From Arcobacter nitrofigilis DSM 7299 (GTDB lineage Bacteria > Campylobacterota > Campylobacteria > Campylobacterales > Arcobacteraceae), in the NCBI RefSeq assembly GCF_000092245.1, contig NC_014166.1:1116001-1180000 (forward strand): 64,000 bases of DNA, given 5' to 3'. Positions 26,833-34,575 of this stretch are shown here, piece after piece (the first letter of the stretch is position 1; every line of letters starts with the position of its first letter). Both the position numbers and the translations under genes were made by a program. The notes beneath the pieces were generated by a model. It was not told the DNA's origin, searched no databases, and worked only from the letters and a program-made list of their open reading frames with translations.

Positions 26833-27569
26833 TAAAGAATAGTATTACTGTTTTAGGTAGTGGTTGGTTGGGTTTCCCATTAGCTCAAACATTATCAAAA
26901 GAGTTTTCCATAAAATTATCTACAACTTCGTCTTCTAAATTTGAAAACTTAAAAGATGAAAATATCATACCATTTATTGTCGACATAAATAATTTAAGTG
27001 GGGACATTGATAAGTTTTTATCTTCAGATATTTTGATTATAAATATTCCCTCAAAAAATATTGATGGATTTAAAGAGTTGATAAAACATATATTAAATTC
27101 AAGTATCAAAAAAATTGTTTTTATCAGTTCAATTTCAGTATTGAAAGATGAAACAAGTCCCTTACTTGAAATAGAAAATCTATTTAAAAAGACAAATCTC
27201 AAAATAACAATTTTAAGATTTGGAGGGCTTATAGGATATGGAAGAAATCCTGCAAAATTTTTCCCAAATGGAAAAGTTGTAAAAGATGCAAATACACCTG
27301 TAAATATGATACATAGGGATGATTGTATTAGTATAATAGGAAATGTAATTAAACAAGATATTTTTGATGAAACTTTTAATTGCGCTGCTCCTTCCCATCC
27401 TACAAAAAAAGAGTTTTATACCTATTGTGCAAAAGTATCAAATTTACCTGTTCCAACTTTTGATTCAGGGAAAAATGAAAGCAATAAAAAAATAGTAAAG
27501 AGTGATTTACTTGTATCAAAACTAAACTATAAATTTATTCATGGCGATTTGATGAAAATAGTATTTTAA
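26829..27569 (+). CDS. NAD(P)-binding epimerase/dehydratase-like (YeeZ-type SDR) protein
   Basis: 246 residues. The N-terminal ITVLGSGWLGFPLAQTL is a Rossmann glycine motif of the GxGWLG kind seen in YeeZ-type atypical SDRs; KIVFISSISVL, ILRFGGLIGYGRNPAKF and VNMIHRDDCISII follow the extended-SDR pattern, while a Tyr-x3-Lys is not obvious. Cytosolic. Its start overlaps the TetR stop by 4 bp, so it is co-expressed with the regulator. Function beyond nucleotide binding cannot be read. Confidence 0.85.
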   Translation: MIKNSITVLGSGWLGFPLAQTLSKEFSIKLSTTSSSKFENLKDENIIPFIVDINNLSGDIDKFLSSDILIINIPSKNIDGFKELIKHILNSSIKKIVFISSISVLKDETSPLLEIENLFKKTNLKITILRFGGLIGYGRNPAKFFPNGKVVKDANTPVNMIHRDDCISIIGNVIKQDIFDETFNCAAPSHPTKKEFYTYCAKVSNLPVPTFDSGKNESNKKIVKSDLLVSKLNYKFIHGDLMKIVF

Positions 27570-27584
27570 AAAGGAAAAATCATC

Positions 27585-28436
27585 TTGACCTATGTAGTGC
27601 CAAATTATTTTATTGAAAACAAATATAAAAACCTTTTAAAAATAGATGATTTATTGTGTTTAAATTATATTACTAAAACACAAAACTCCAATGTATATGC
27701 TAGAACAACAATGCATAGTATGGGTATAGTACTTGAAGGTTCAAAAGTTATTCATCTAAGTAATGAAGATATCAATATACAAAAAACAGATATATTTTTT
27801 CTTACTCAAAATAATTATTATATGAGTGAAAGATTGGTTAATGATTCTAAATACAAGTCTTTAATAGTATATTTTGATGATAAATTTATTTTTGATTTTT
27901 TAAATAAATATAATATTCAAATCAATACAAAAGATGAAGAGAGTACCGTAAAGGCAAGTTATAAAAGTGATAAATTATTTGAAAATAGTGTGCAAACTTT
28001 TCAAGAATATTTAAAAGCCGATTTCAATGAAAATCTTTTAAAACTTAAAATTGAAGAGCTATTTCTACAAGCAATAAAACATAATGAAAAGCAAATGTAC
28101 TCTTTTTTTAACTCAATTTTAGCTACAAGTCAAGATAGAATCAAGTATATACTAGAATCAAACATTGACCTTATCCAAACCCTTGATGATATGTGTAGAA
28201 TCACAAGATTATCAGAAAATAAAATCAGAAGATATATTAAAAAAGAGTTTAACCAAACTCCAAAAATATGGCTTGATACAAAAAGATTAGAAAAAGCAGT
28301 TTTACTTTTAACTACTACAAATAAAAGTATCTCAGATATATCTACAACTTGTGGATACTCTACTGCATCATGGTTTATTTCCCAATTTAAGAAATATTAT
28401 AAGCAAACACCTAAAGAATTCCGACATAAAATCTAA
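27585..28436 (+). CDS. AraC-family regulator, paralogue B
   Basis: 283 residues from TTG 27585, with AAGGA about ten bases upstream. The sequence follows the regulator at 18539-19393 along its whole length: VVLEGSKVIHLSNED-type sensory half, then ILESNIDLIQTLDDMCRITRLS in parts and a second helix-turn-helix ISDISTTCGYSTASWFISQFKK. It therefore arose from the same duplication history. It lies 15 bp after the epimerase-like gene and may end that unit. Unlike paralogue A, its last codons (QTPKEFRHKI) are not repeated in the window. Confidence 0.9.
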   Translation: MTYVVPNYFIENKYKNLLKIDDLLCLNYITKTQNSNVYARTTMHSMGIVLEGSKVIHLSNEDINIQKTDIFFLTQNNYYMSERLVNDSKYKSLIVYFDDKFIFDFLNKYNIQINTKDEESTVKASYKSDKLFENSVQTFQEYLKADFNENLLKLKIEELFLQAIKHNEKQMYSFFNSILATSQDRIKYILESNIDLIQTLDDMCRITRLSENKIRRYIKKEFNQTPKIWLDTKRLEKAVLLLTTTNKSISDISTTCGYSTASWFISQFKKYYKQTPKEFRHKI

Positions 28437-28501
28437 GATTTCTTGTACATATATATTTTAAACTTTTGTAAAATACTTATAGATTTACAAAAAGGAAGAG
28501 T

Positions 28502-29026
28502 ATGAAAAAAATATGTATAGGATTAATCTTTAGTGTTGGTTTGTTATTTGCCCAAGGTTTTACTTTAAGTAGTGATGATATACAAGGACAACTTTCAAAT
28601 GAACAAGTTTTTAATGGCTTTGGTTGTACAGGGAAAAATATCTCTCCAGAACTTTCTTGGAAAGATGCACCTAAAGGAACAAAATCTTTTGCAATAACTG
28701 CTTATGATCCTGATGCTCCAACAGGAAGTGGTTGGTGGCATTGGGTAGTTTTTAATATTCCAAAAGATAAAACAAGTTTAGAAAAGGGTTTTGGAAATAA
28801 AGAGTATTCAAATATCATTCAAAGTGTGACTGACTATGGTAAAACTGGCTTTGGTGGTGCTTGTCCTCCCGTTGGAGATAAGGCTCATAGATACATTTTT
28901 ACAGTGTATGCTTTAGATATAGATAAACTTGATTTAAATAAAAATGCATCAGCAGCTTTAGTTGGATATATGATTAATGCCCATGCCATAGAAAAATCAT
29001 CAATTATTGCTTATTCTGGGAGATAA
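28502..29026 (+). CDS. Exported YbhB/YbcL-like PEBP family protein
   Basis: 174 residues with a signal peptide (MKKICIGLIFSVGLLFAQG), so probably periplasmic. The PEBP core shows NISPELSWKDAPKGTKSFAI in part, YDPDAPTGSGWWHWVVFNIP, the pocket-forming D-x-D-A-P and H, and GGACPPVGDKAHRYIFTVYALD. Bacterial members bind small anionic ligands; their role is unclear. The gene stops 3 bp before the methyltransferase gene and both are likely one transcript. AAGGAAG precedes the ATG. Confidence 0.92.
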   Translation: MKKICIGLIFSVGLLFAQGFTLSSDDIQGQLSNEQVFNGFGCTGKNISPELSWKDAPKGTKSFAITAYDPDAPTGSGWWHWVVFNIPKDKTSLEKGFGNKEYSNIIQSVTDYGKTGFGGACPPVGDKAHRYIFTVYALDIDKLDLNKNASAALVGYMINAHAIEKSSIIAYSGR

Positions 29027-29029
29027 TAT

Positions 29030-29779
29030 ATGAAAGAATCAAACAGTTGGAATGCAAACAAATATAAAAAACATGCAAATTTTGTATCAGATTTGGCATT
29101 AGGAGTAGTAGAATTACTAAATCCAAAAGAGGGCGAGAAAATTTTGGATTTAGGTTGTGGTGAGGGAACTTTGGCTTTAGAGATAAAAAAATCAAAAGCT
29201 GAAGTTATTGGTATAGATTTAAGTGAAGATATGGTTGAAAAAACAAAATCTAAAGGAATAATAGCAAGTGTTGGAAGTGCTACTGATTTGGATTTTGAAA
29301 ATGAGTTTGATGCAGTTTTCTCAAATGCAGTATTGCATTGGGTAAAGAATAGTGAACTTGCAATTGATAAGATAAATAAAGCATTAAAAAAAGAGGGTAG
29401 ATTTGTAGCTGAATTTGGTGGCTATGGAAATATTAAGAGTCTAACCGATGCTATGGAAGAAGTTTTTGATAAGAATCCTTCCTGGGGAGAGTTTAATAAT
29501 CCTTGGACTTTTTTAAGTGATACAGAGTATAAAACGCTTTTGGAAAATAATGGCTTCATAGTAGAATATATAGAACTAATACCAAGACCAACACCAATTG
29601 ATGATATCACAAATTGGTTAGATATATTTGCAAATGGTATAACAAAAAATTTAAAAGATGAGCAAAAAGTATTATTTAAAGAAGAAGTAAAAGAGATATT
29701 AAAACCAAAACTATATAAGGAAAAAGATGCTTGGATTGCTGATTATGTAAGATTAAGAGTTAAGGCTATTAAGAAGTAA
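29030..29779 (+). CDS. Class I SAM-dependent methyltransferase
   Basis: 249 residues. Motif I ILDLGCGEGTLALEI at about 37-51, motif II IGIDLSEDMVEK, and the post-I segment FDAVFSNAVLHWV, which is characteristic of the Tam/BioC-like group. The C-terminal half (PRPTPIDDITNWLDIFA) also resembles Tam, which methylates trans-aconitate; other carboxylic acids are possible. Cytosolic. It follows the PEBP gene by 3 bp and ends in a strong palindrome at a convergent junction. Confidence 0.88.
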   Translation: MKESNSWNANKYKKHANFVSDLALGVVELLNPKEGEKILDLGCGEGTLALEIKKSKAEVIGIDLSEDMVEKTKSKGIIASVGSATDLDFENEFDAVFSNAVLHWVKNSELAIDKINKALKKEGRFVAEFGGYGNIKSLTDAMEEVFDKNPSWGEFNNPWTFLSDTEYKTLLENNGFIVEYIELIPRPTPIDDITNWLDIFANGITKNLKDEQKVLFKEEVKEILKPKLYKEKDAWIADYVRLRVKAIKK

Positions 29780-29794
29780 ATAGTATTTACTTCT
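29772..29794. terminator. Short-loop hairpin at a convergent junction
   Basis: Perfect 10-bp arms agaagtaaat and atttacttct with a 3-base loop cover the methyltransferase stop codon and reach the stop of the convergent Sel1/LprI gene. Probable bidirectional terminator, without a long T tract. Confidence 0.5.
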
Positions 29795-31019
29795 AATAGG
29801 TCAATATTAGTTTTAATTGATTTGTTCTTTGCTTAGTTAAATATGCTTCCCAATTTTCTTTTTTTGAAGAGGGATTTATTGCTAAAAAGAGTTTAGTATT
29901 AGCATCTCTATATTTTATCCAAATCCTTTGAACAGTTCTTATATTATCAAAGGTTATTGGATATGACATTGTATATTCTATACTTGATTTTTTGAGTTTT
30001 TTTAGAACTTTTTTGTATGTTTCATTTAATTTTTTGTCATAATACTTTAAAGAATACTTTAACTTTGGAGTAAAACCTTTTTGTACTTTTTTTAGTAGTT
30101 TTAAATATTCGTTTTTTTGTTTAGTTTCTGAATTTATTAGAAAACTAGCTCTTCCTGAGCCTCCATGTCCTTCTTCTAAAATAGCCTTTTTTTCGATAAA
30201 TTTATTTGTATATTTTAAAGCATCATTAAGTAATGTTTGATTTTCTTTTGCAAGTGTATTTCTAAATTGTTTTATCTCTTTTGCTCTTTTTATTTGTTGT
30301 TTTTCTTCCTCTTTTTTTGCACAATATCTCATGCCCATACCACTTGTAATAAAATTGCACAAGTCAAATTTAGCAATACCTTTTTGCCAATTTTTATATG
30401 TGGCTTTTACTGCTTCCTCATATTCTGCTGGTACATTTCCTCCCCTTACAACCAAATCAAAAACAAGTTTTGCATTGGCTTTTCCAAATCTTCCATTTTT
30501 TGCTGCTTCTTGGGCTAGTTCCCATATGAAATAAGGTGAAGAGTCTGTATTTTTTATATTGTATTTTTTTATAAATGCTTTTGCATCAAAATCACTAGAT
30601 TTTACTGCTAATTTTAGGGTCTCTAATTTATTTTTTTCATCATATAATTTTATATTTGGATTACTCTTTTTAGCTTGTTTATATACTTCTAAAGCTTTTT
30701 TAGGATTTGCAAGTTCTAAACTATTTGCTCTAAAAAGCAAATCATCCAAAGCATAAGCTAATGCTTTTTCATGACCTTTTATTGCAGCTTGTGTAAAGTG
30801 ATAAATGGATTGTTCTTTTGTAAGTACATATTTATATGCTAGAGCAAAATGAGCTTTGGCATCTCCTTTTTTTGCAGCTTCTTCATATAATTTTTTTGCT
30901 TGTAATGTTTTGCCTGATTTATAAAGATTGTCTGCTTTTGATAGGAGGTCTGTTTCATTTTCTGCAAAACAAAAGTTCAATGAGAAAAATATCAAAATAA
31001 GTAGGCTTAAAAGTTTCAT
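29793..31019 (-). CDS. Exported Sel1-repeat protein with a C-terminal LprI-like (DUF1311) region
   Basis: 408 residues. Signal peptide MKLLSLLILIFFSLNFCFA. Residues about 25-130 hold Sel1/TPR-like repeats (KLYEEAAKKGDAKAHFALAYKY, HFTQAAIKGHEKALAYAL). A middle helical region (130-290) includes CNFITSGMGMRYCAKKEEE. The C-terminal 100 residues (LNETYKKVLKKLKK, then IRTVQRIWIKYRDANTKLF) match the pattern of DUF1311/LprI, a family named for lysozyme inhibition. Expected periplasmic. The gene lies downstream of nothing on its strand and stands alone. Confidence 0.78.
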   Translation of the reverse strand: MKLLSLLILIFFSLNFCFAENETDLLSKADNLYKSGKTLQAKKLYEEAAKKGDAKAHFALAYKYVLTKEQSIYHFTQAAIKGHEKALAYALDDLLFRANSLELANPKKALEVYKQAKKSNPNIKLYDEKNKLETLKLAVKSSDFDAKAFIKKYNIKNTDSSPYFIWELAQEAAKNGRFGKANAKLVFDLVVRGGNVPAEYEEAVKATYKNWQKGIAKFDLCNFITSGMGMRYCAKKEEEKQQIKRAKEIKQFRNTLAKENQTLLNDALKYTNKFIEKKAILEEGHGGSGRASFLINSETKQKNEYLKLLKKVQKGFTPKLKYSLKYYDKKLNETYKKVLKKLKKSSIEYTMSYPITFDNIRTVQRIWIKYRDANTKLFLAINPSSKKENWEAYLTKQRTNQLKLILTY

Positions 31020-31073
31020 TATAATTATTCTTTTTAATGATTATATAGTAAGTTTATTAAATAGAGTTTTAGG

Positions 31074-31100
31074 TAACTAGTAGGAAAATCCTACCAGTTA
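31074..31100 (-). terminator. Hairpin at the end of the oxygenase-like operon
   Basis: Forward-strand arms taact-a-gtagga and tcctac-c-agtta (31074-31085, 31089-31100) pair with one mismatch around a 3-base loop and cover the stop codon of the PhnD-like gene. T tract weak; probable terminator. Confidence 0.45.
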
Positions 31101-31918
31101 TTTTTCATTAAATCTTGTTCTTTCATAGCAGTTGTTAAAACATCGTAACCTTTTAGCTCTTCTTGTCCTGTTTTAACCCATTTATTTAGACCTTCCATTT
31201 GCATCATTTTTTTGATGATTGGCTCATTTGGGTCTTGTGCTAATAACATTTCTGTAAATGTTTTTTGGATAGATTCATCTAAAGTATCAATTACTGTAAA
31301 GTTACAATGACAATACCCTTCACTTACATAAAATGATTCTATCTCCCCACTTGGAAACATTCCATCTTCAAGCATTCTAACCCATGAAGTAATCCCAATA
31401 GCACCTGCATCTATTTCATTATTTAAAATAGCATCAAGTATATCAAACTCACTTCTTCCTGTATCTCCATGTTTCCCTAGGTCTGAGTTAAATCTTACGA
31501 TTTCTATATCATCAAAATCTTTAGCTTCATTTTGAAGATATTTAAGTGGTAAAATTGCAGCTTGAGCAGAATCTGCACTTCCAAGGGCAAATTTTCTCCC
31601 CTTTAGGTCATTGATACTTTTAATACCACTACTTGCTTTTGTAATAAATACCGATTTAAAATCAATATCTGTATCTCTCATAAGTAAAGCTTTTGCTCTA
31701 CCTTTACTTAATTCATGGGTTCTAACCCAAGCAACATTTGTATTCCATGCAATATCAATTTTACCTGAAAGTAAGTACTCAATTTGTGCTTCATAGTTTG
31801 AAAAAAGCATATAATCTAGTCTTACACCATTGTCATTAAAATAATCTCTTATAATATCCCAGATTGTTACAATCTTTGGATCATAAGCTACTGATCCTAC
31901 TACTATTGGTTTATCCAT
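31091..31918 (-). CDS. PhnD-like substrate-binding-fold protein without a signal peptide
   Basis: 275 residues of the type used as phosphate/phosphonate ABC receptors: VVGSVAYDPKIVTIWD, DIAWNTNVAWVRTHEL, SINDLKGRKFALGSADSAQ, GAIGITSWVRML and a late helical lobe. It starts directly at the first strand (MDKPIVVGSVAYDP) with AAGGAG at the right distance, so there is no export signal, and no ABC permease or ATPase gene is nearby. A cytosolic binding or carrier protein, or a variant enzyme fold, is therefore likely. Third gene of a unit with a flavoprotein and a ferritin-like protein. Confidence 0.82.
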   Translation of the reverse strand: MDKPIVVGSVAYDPKIVTIWDIIRDYFNDNGVRLDYMLFSNYEAQIEYLLSGKIDIAWNTNVAWVRTHELSKGRAKALLMRDTDIDFKSVFITKASSGIKSINDLKGRKFALGSADSAQAAILPLKYLQNEAKDFDDIEIVRFNSDLGKHGDTGRSEFDILDAILNNEIDAGAIGITSWVRMLEDGMFPSGEIESFYVSEGYCHCNFTVIDTLDESIQKTFTEMLLAQDPNEPIIKKMMQMEGLNKWVKTGQEELKGYDVLTTAMKEQDLMKNNW

Positions 31919-31927
31919 TTTTTCTCC

Positions 31928-33052
31928 TTAAGGAATTGGTTGATTTGTTAAAGCTTTTCCAAGCCAAATTGAAAGTACATCAGTACTAGGTGCCATAATT
32001 TGAGCTGCAAAGGCATCTCTTAATAATCTTTCAATAATTATTCGTTTGGCATAAGCTGTACCACCACCTATTTTCATAGCTTTTGTACAAACTTCAACTG
32101 CAGCTTGTGAAGCATTAACTCTTGCTGATATAATTTGTACCATTGCATCTTCATCACCATTTAATGCACTTTTAGCGGCAGCTAAAGTAAAGTGTTTTGC
32201 TGCTGTTGATTTTGTATAAACTTCAGAGATATGATTTTGAACAGTTGGGATATTACATAAAGCACTCTCATCACTATATTTTCTATTCATAGAGTAATCA
32301 ATAATAGTATTAGAAGCATTAAGTGCAACACCAGTATAAACAGCACTTAATCCTAAGATAAAGAATGGTGCAACAGTATTAAATATTTGCTCACCAGCTG
32401 TTGTAGCTTCACCAACTCTATTTTTTTCAGAAATTTTTACATTTTCTAAAACCATTGGCATAGAAGCATTTCCTCTCATACCAAGTCCATTCCAGCTTGA
32501 TTCTTGAAAAGTAACACCTTCACTTGCAGGAACTATCCAGTTATCAAGTCCTTCTCCATCGGGACTATTTGAATCAAGTAAATAATAATCAGCGTATAAA
32601 GCAGATGTAACAAAACTTTTTCTTCCATTCATAATCAAACCATCATCTGTTCTTGTAACTTTTATTTCTGGAAGATAAAAGTGTGTACCTGTTCCTGATT
32701 CACTATATGCAAGGGCTAAAAGTATTTCACCATTTGCAATTTTTGGAAGAAGTTCATTTTTCATCTCTTCACTTCCATGTGTTGCAATACAATTTGTTGC
32801 AACATTGTGCATCATATAACATAAAGCAGTTGTAGCACAACTAGAAGCAAATGCCAATACAGTTTGTGCATGATCTTCTATATTAAGCCCCATACCTCCA
32901 TACTCTTTTGGTACAAGTAAACCTGTAAGCTTCTCTTTTTTGATTGCTGCAAAACTATCTACTGGATATTTTGCATCGGCATCTACCGCATCAGTATAAG
33001 GTGCGATATTTTGCTTGGCAAAATCTAACATTTCATTATATATATTACTCAT
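31928..33052 (-). CDS. Acyl-CoA-dehydrogenase-fold flavoprotein, possibly a monooxygenase
   Basis: 374 residues, normal length for the family. KEKLTGLLVPKEYGGMGLN in part, LALAYSESGTGTHFYLPEIKV and the C-terminal AMKIGGGTAYAKRIIIERLLRDA segment mark the ACAD fold. Near the position where true dehydrogenases usually have a catalytic Glu (YEGT-like), this protein reads IMAPSTDVL, without Glu. Together with the ferritin-like partner this favours a DszC/SfnC-like flavin oxygenase or another non-dehydrogenase activity over fatty-acid oxidation. It lies 8 bp after the ferritin-like gene and 9 bp before the PhnD-like gene. Confidence 0.85.
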   Translation of the reverse strand: MSNIYNEMLDFAKQNIAPYTDAVDADAKYPVDSFAAIKKEKLTGLLVPKEYGGMGLNIEDHAQTVLAFASSCATTALCYMMHNVATNCIATHGSEEMKNELLPKIANGEILLALAYSESGTGTHFYLPEIKVTRTDDGLIMNGRKSFVTSALYADYYLLDSNSPDGEGLDNWIVPASEGVTFQESSWNGLGMRGNASMPMVLENVKISEKNRVGEATTAGEQIFNTVAPFFILGLSAVYTGVALNASNTIIDYSMNRKYSDESALCNIPTVQNHISEVYTKSTAAKHFTLAAAKSALNGDEDAMVQIISARVNASQAAVEVCTKAMKIGGGTAYAKRIIIERLLRDAFAAQIMAPSTDVLSIWLGKALTNQPIP

Positions 33053-33060
33053 TTATTTTC

Positions 33061-34311
33061 CTACATAAAATTTGGTGTGTGTACATTGGAAATATCATTG
33101 GCTAACTCTTCATCCATTCCAATATCTATTAATCTTTTGATTCTATTTGTATTCATCGTAGCTTTTAACTCTTCTACTAAATCAAAACCTCTTTTATAAT
33201 CAACTGGGGAATCACTTCCTCCTGCTAAAATGGCCAAAGATTCTAAAAGTATAGATGACTCAGAACTCACTTCATCCATAAACTCTTTTCTTCTAAAAGC
33301 TGTATTTTTTAAAGCATTTATTCTTTTTGGATTTTGTTGTATTGCTGATTTAACATGCTCCATTCCATATGCTACATGTCTTATTTCATCTCTTTTTGAA
33401 AGCTTTATTATTTTTCTTGTCGTTTCATCTGGCATATGTTTTTCCAAAAAACTTAAAAGGTCTATAAAAGTACCTTCTCCCATTACATGAAGTAAAAAAG
33501 AACTTTTTATATAATCATCTTCTTTGAAAAGAGAGTATAAGGAACGTTGGGTTATTTCACTAGAATATTGAAATCCTCCTCCATTTGCATTGGCTCTTTT
33601 TGTAAAAACTTCAATATGTCTGGCTTCATCATTCATCAATGAAGATAAAAATAGAGGTACTTCCATATAGTATGGATTTATTTTACTAATAAACTTTCCT
33701 GGGATATATAAAGCCGAAAATTCATTTTCAACTAAATAAGTCATGATTTGGCAAACTGCTTTTTCAATTATTGGATTTAATGTTGGTATTTCATTCCATG
33801 CAATATCACTTGTGGCATTCCATTGTGCATGTTTTCCCTCTTCATATAAAGCAGATACTGGTTCTGACCAAACTTGCTCTTTATGTGATAGTTCAAAGTC
33901 ATAGAATGGAGTTCCATCTTGGGGTTCAATACCTCTTGTCATAAGTCCATTTGAATCAGGAGCTTTTTTTAGAATCTCATCTGTTAATTCTAAATCTTTT
34001 AATTTAGGATTAGAAGAATCAATTCCTTTCATTTTTTTACCCCAAGAAGATTTATTAGCAAAAGAACTCTTATTTATCTTTTGAATTTTGTATGAGTATT
34101 GTTCTTTCAAGCTTTCACGACCCAAATAGAGATGACCTCTAAGTTTTGCCCAACCTCGAAGTTCTATTTCGATGTTTGGTTTAAAAGAGACTATTTCGAT
34201 AATCTCACTAGTATTTGCTATTAAGAAAGTATTTTCAAGTTTAAGAAAAAGTTCTTTAGAAGGTGGCATATTACCAATTGGTATAGATATTGAATGATTT
34301 AAAGTATGCAA
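33061..34311 (-). CDS. TusA-like domain fused to a ferritin-like diiron domain
   Basis: 416 residues from TTG 34311, which has GGAG six bases upstream; a TTG at 34323 is in frame but lacks a ribosome site. Residues about 5-75 resemble the TusA sulfur-carrier fold (IPIGNMPPSKELFLKLENT in part, EIIEIVSFKPNIEIEL, WAKLRGHLYLG), but the active CP Cys is Pro. A linker leads to a helical ferritin-like domain (about 150-400) with carboxylate motifs NEFSALY, DEARHIEVF, GEGTFIDLL and RDEIRHVAYG, enough ligands for a diiron site. First gene of a three-gene unit. The function is not known to me; oxygen-dependent chemistry is inferred. Confidence 0.75.
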   Translation of the reverse strand: MHTLNHSISIPIGNMPPSKELFLKLENTFLIANTSEIIEIVSFKPNIEIELRGWAKLRGHLYLGRESLKEQYSYKIQKINKSSFANKSSWGKKMKGIDSSNPKLKDLELTDEILKKAPDSNGLMTRGIEPQDGTPFYDFELSHKEQVWSEPVSALYEEGKHAQWNATSDIAWNEIPTLNPIIEKAVCQIMTYLVENEFSALYIPGKFISKINPYYMEVPLFLSSLMNDEARHIEVFTKRANANGGGFQYSSEITQRSLYSLFKEDDYIKSSFLLHVMGEGTFIDLLSFLEKHMPDETTRKIIKLSKRDEIRHVAYGMEHVKSAIQQNPKRINALKNTAFRRKEFMDEVSSESSILLESLAILAGGSDSPVDYKRGFDLVEELKATMNTNRIKRLIDIGMDEELANDISNVHTPNFM

Positions 34312-34320
34312 AAGAATCTC

Positions 34321-34380
34321 CAAAATTGTACTTAATTTTGGTCCATCTTATAATTATGATGGAATCTCAGCCTGAGACCT
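34321..34380 (-). promoter_or_regulatory. Structured leader or operator region of the oxygenase-like operon
   Basis: On the forward strand: arms caaaatt/aattttg (34321-34327, 34334-34340), tccatc/gatgga (34342-34347, 34358-34363), the perfect inverted repeat TCTCAG-C-CTGAGA (34365-34377), and ggtc/gacc (34340-34343, 34376-34379) that could enclose the last two. On the transcribed strand it contains CTGAGA, recalling the thi-box, but the rest of a TPP riboswitch is missing. It may be an operator plus attenuator, or an unrecognised RNA. Confidence 0.45.
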
Positions 34381-34575
34381 GAATTTTGTAATTCTAGCAG
34401 AAGATAATACAAAAAAGATTAAAAAGTAAAAATTTTTTTACTATTTTCTAAAAGTTCATTAATTTTGTTACTTAATTATATATAAAGAAAAGAAAGTAAT
34501 CTTAATGATTATTTAAGTAAAATAATATATAAATATAATTACTTATTTAAAGTGTATTGTGATATTGGGAGTCTT

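Noticed and set aside
30237-30518. Long forward ORF inside the Sel1/LprI gene
   Set aside because: It is the antisense shadow of the minus-strand gene; its Phe/Cys-rich translation mirrors Lys/Glu-rich coding and it has no ribosome site.
34340-34380. Possible TPP riboswitch (CTGAGA on the minus strand before the oxygenase-like operon)
   Set aside because: Only the CTGAGA piece is present; the pyrophosphate-binding half and the enclosing P1 helix of a thi-box are absent, so it is kept only as an unnamed structured leader.
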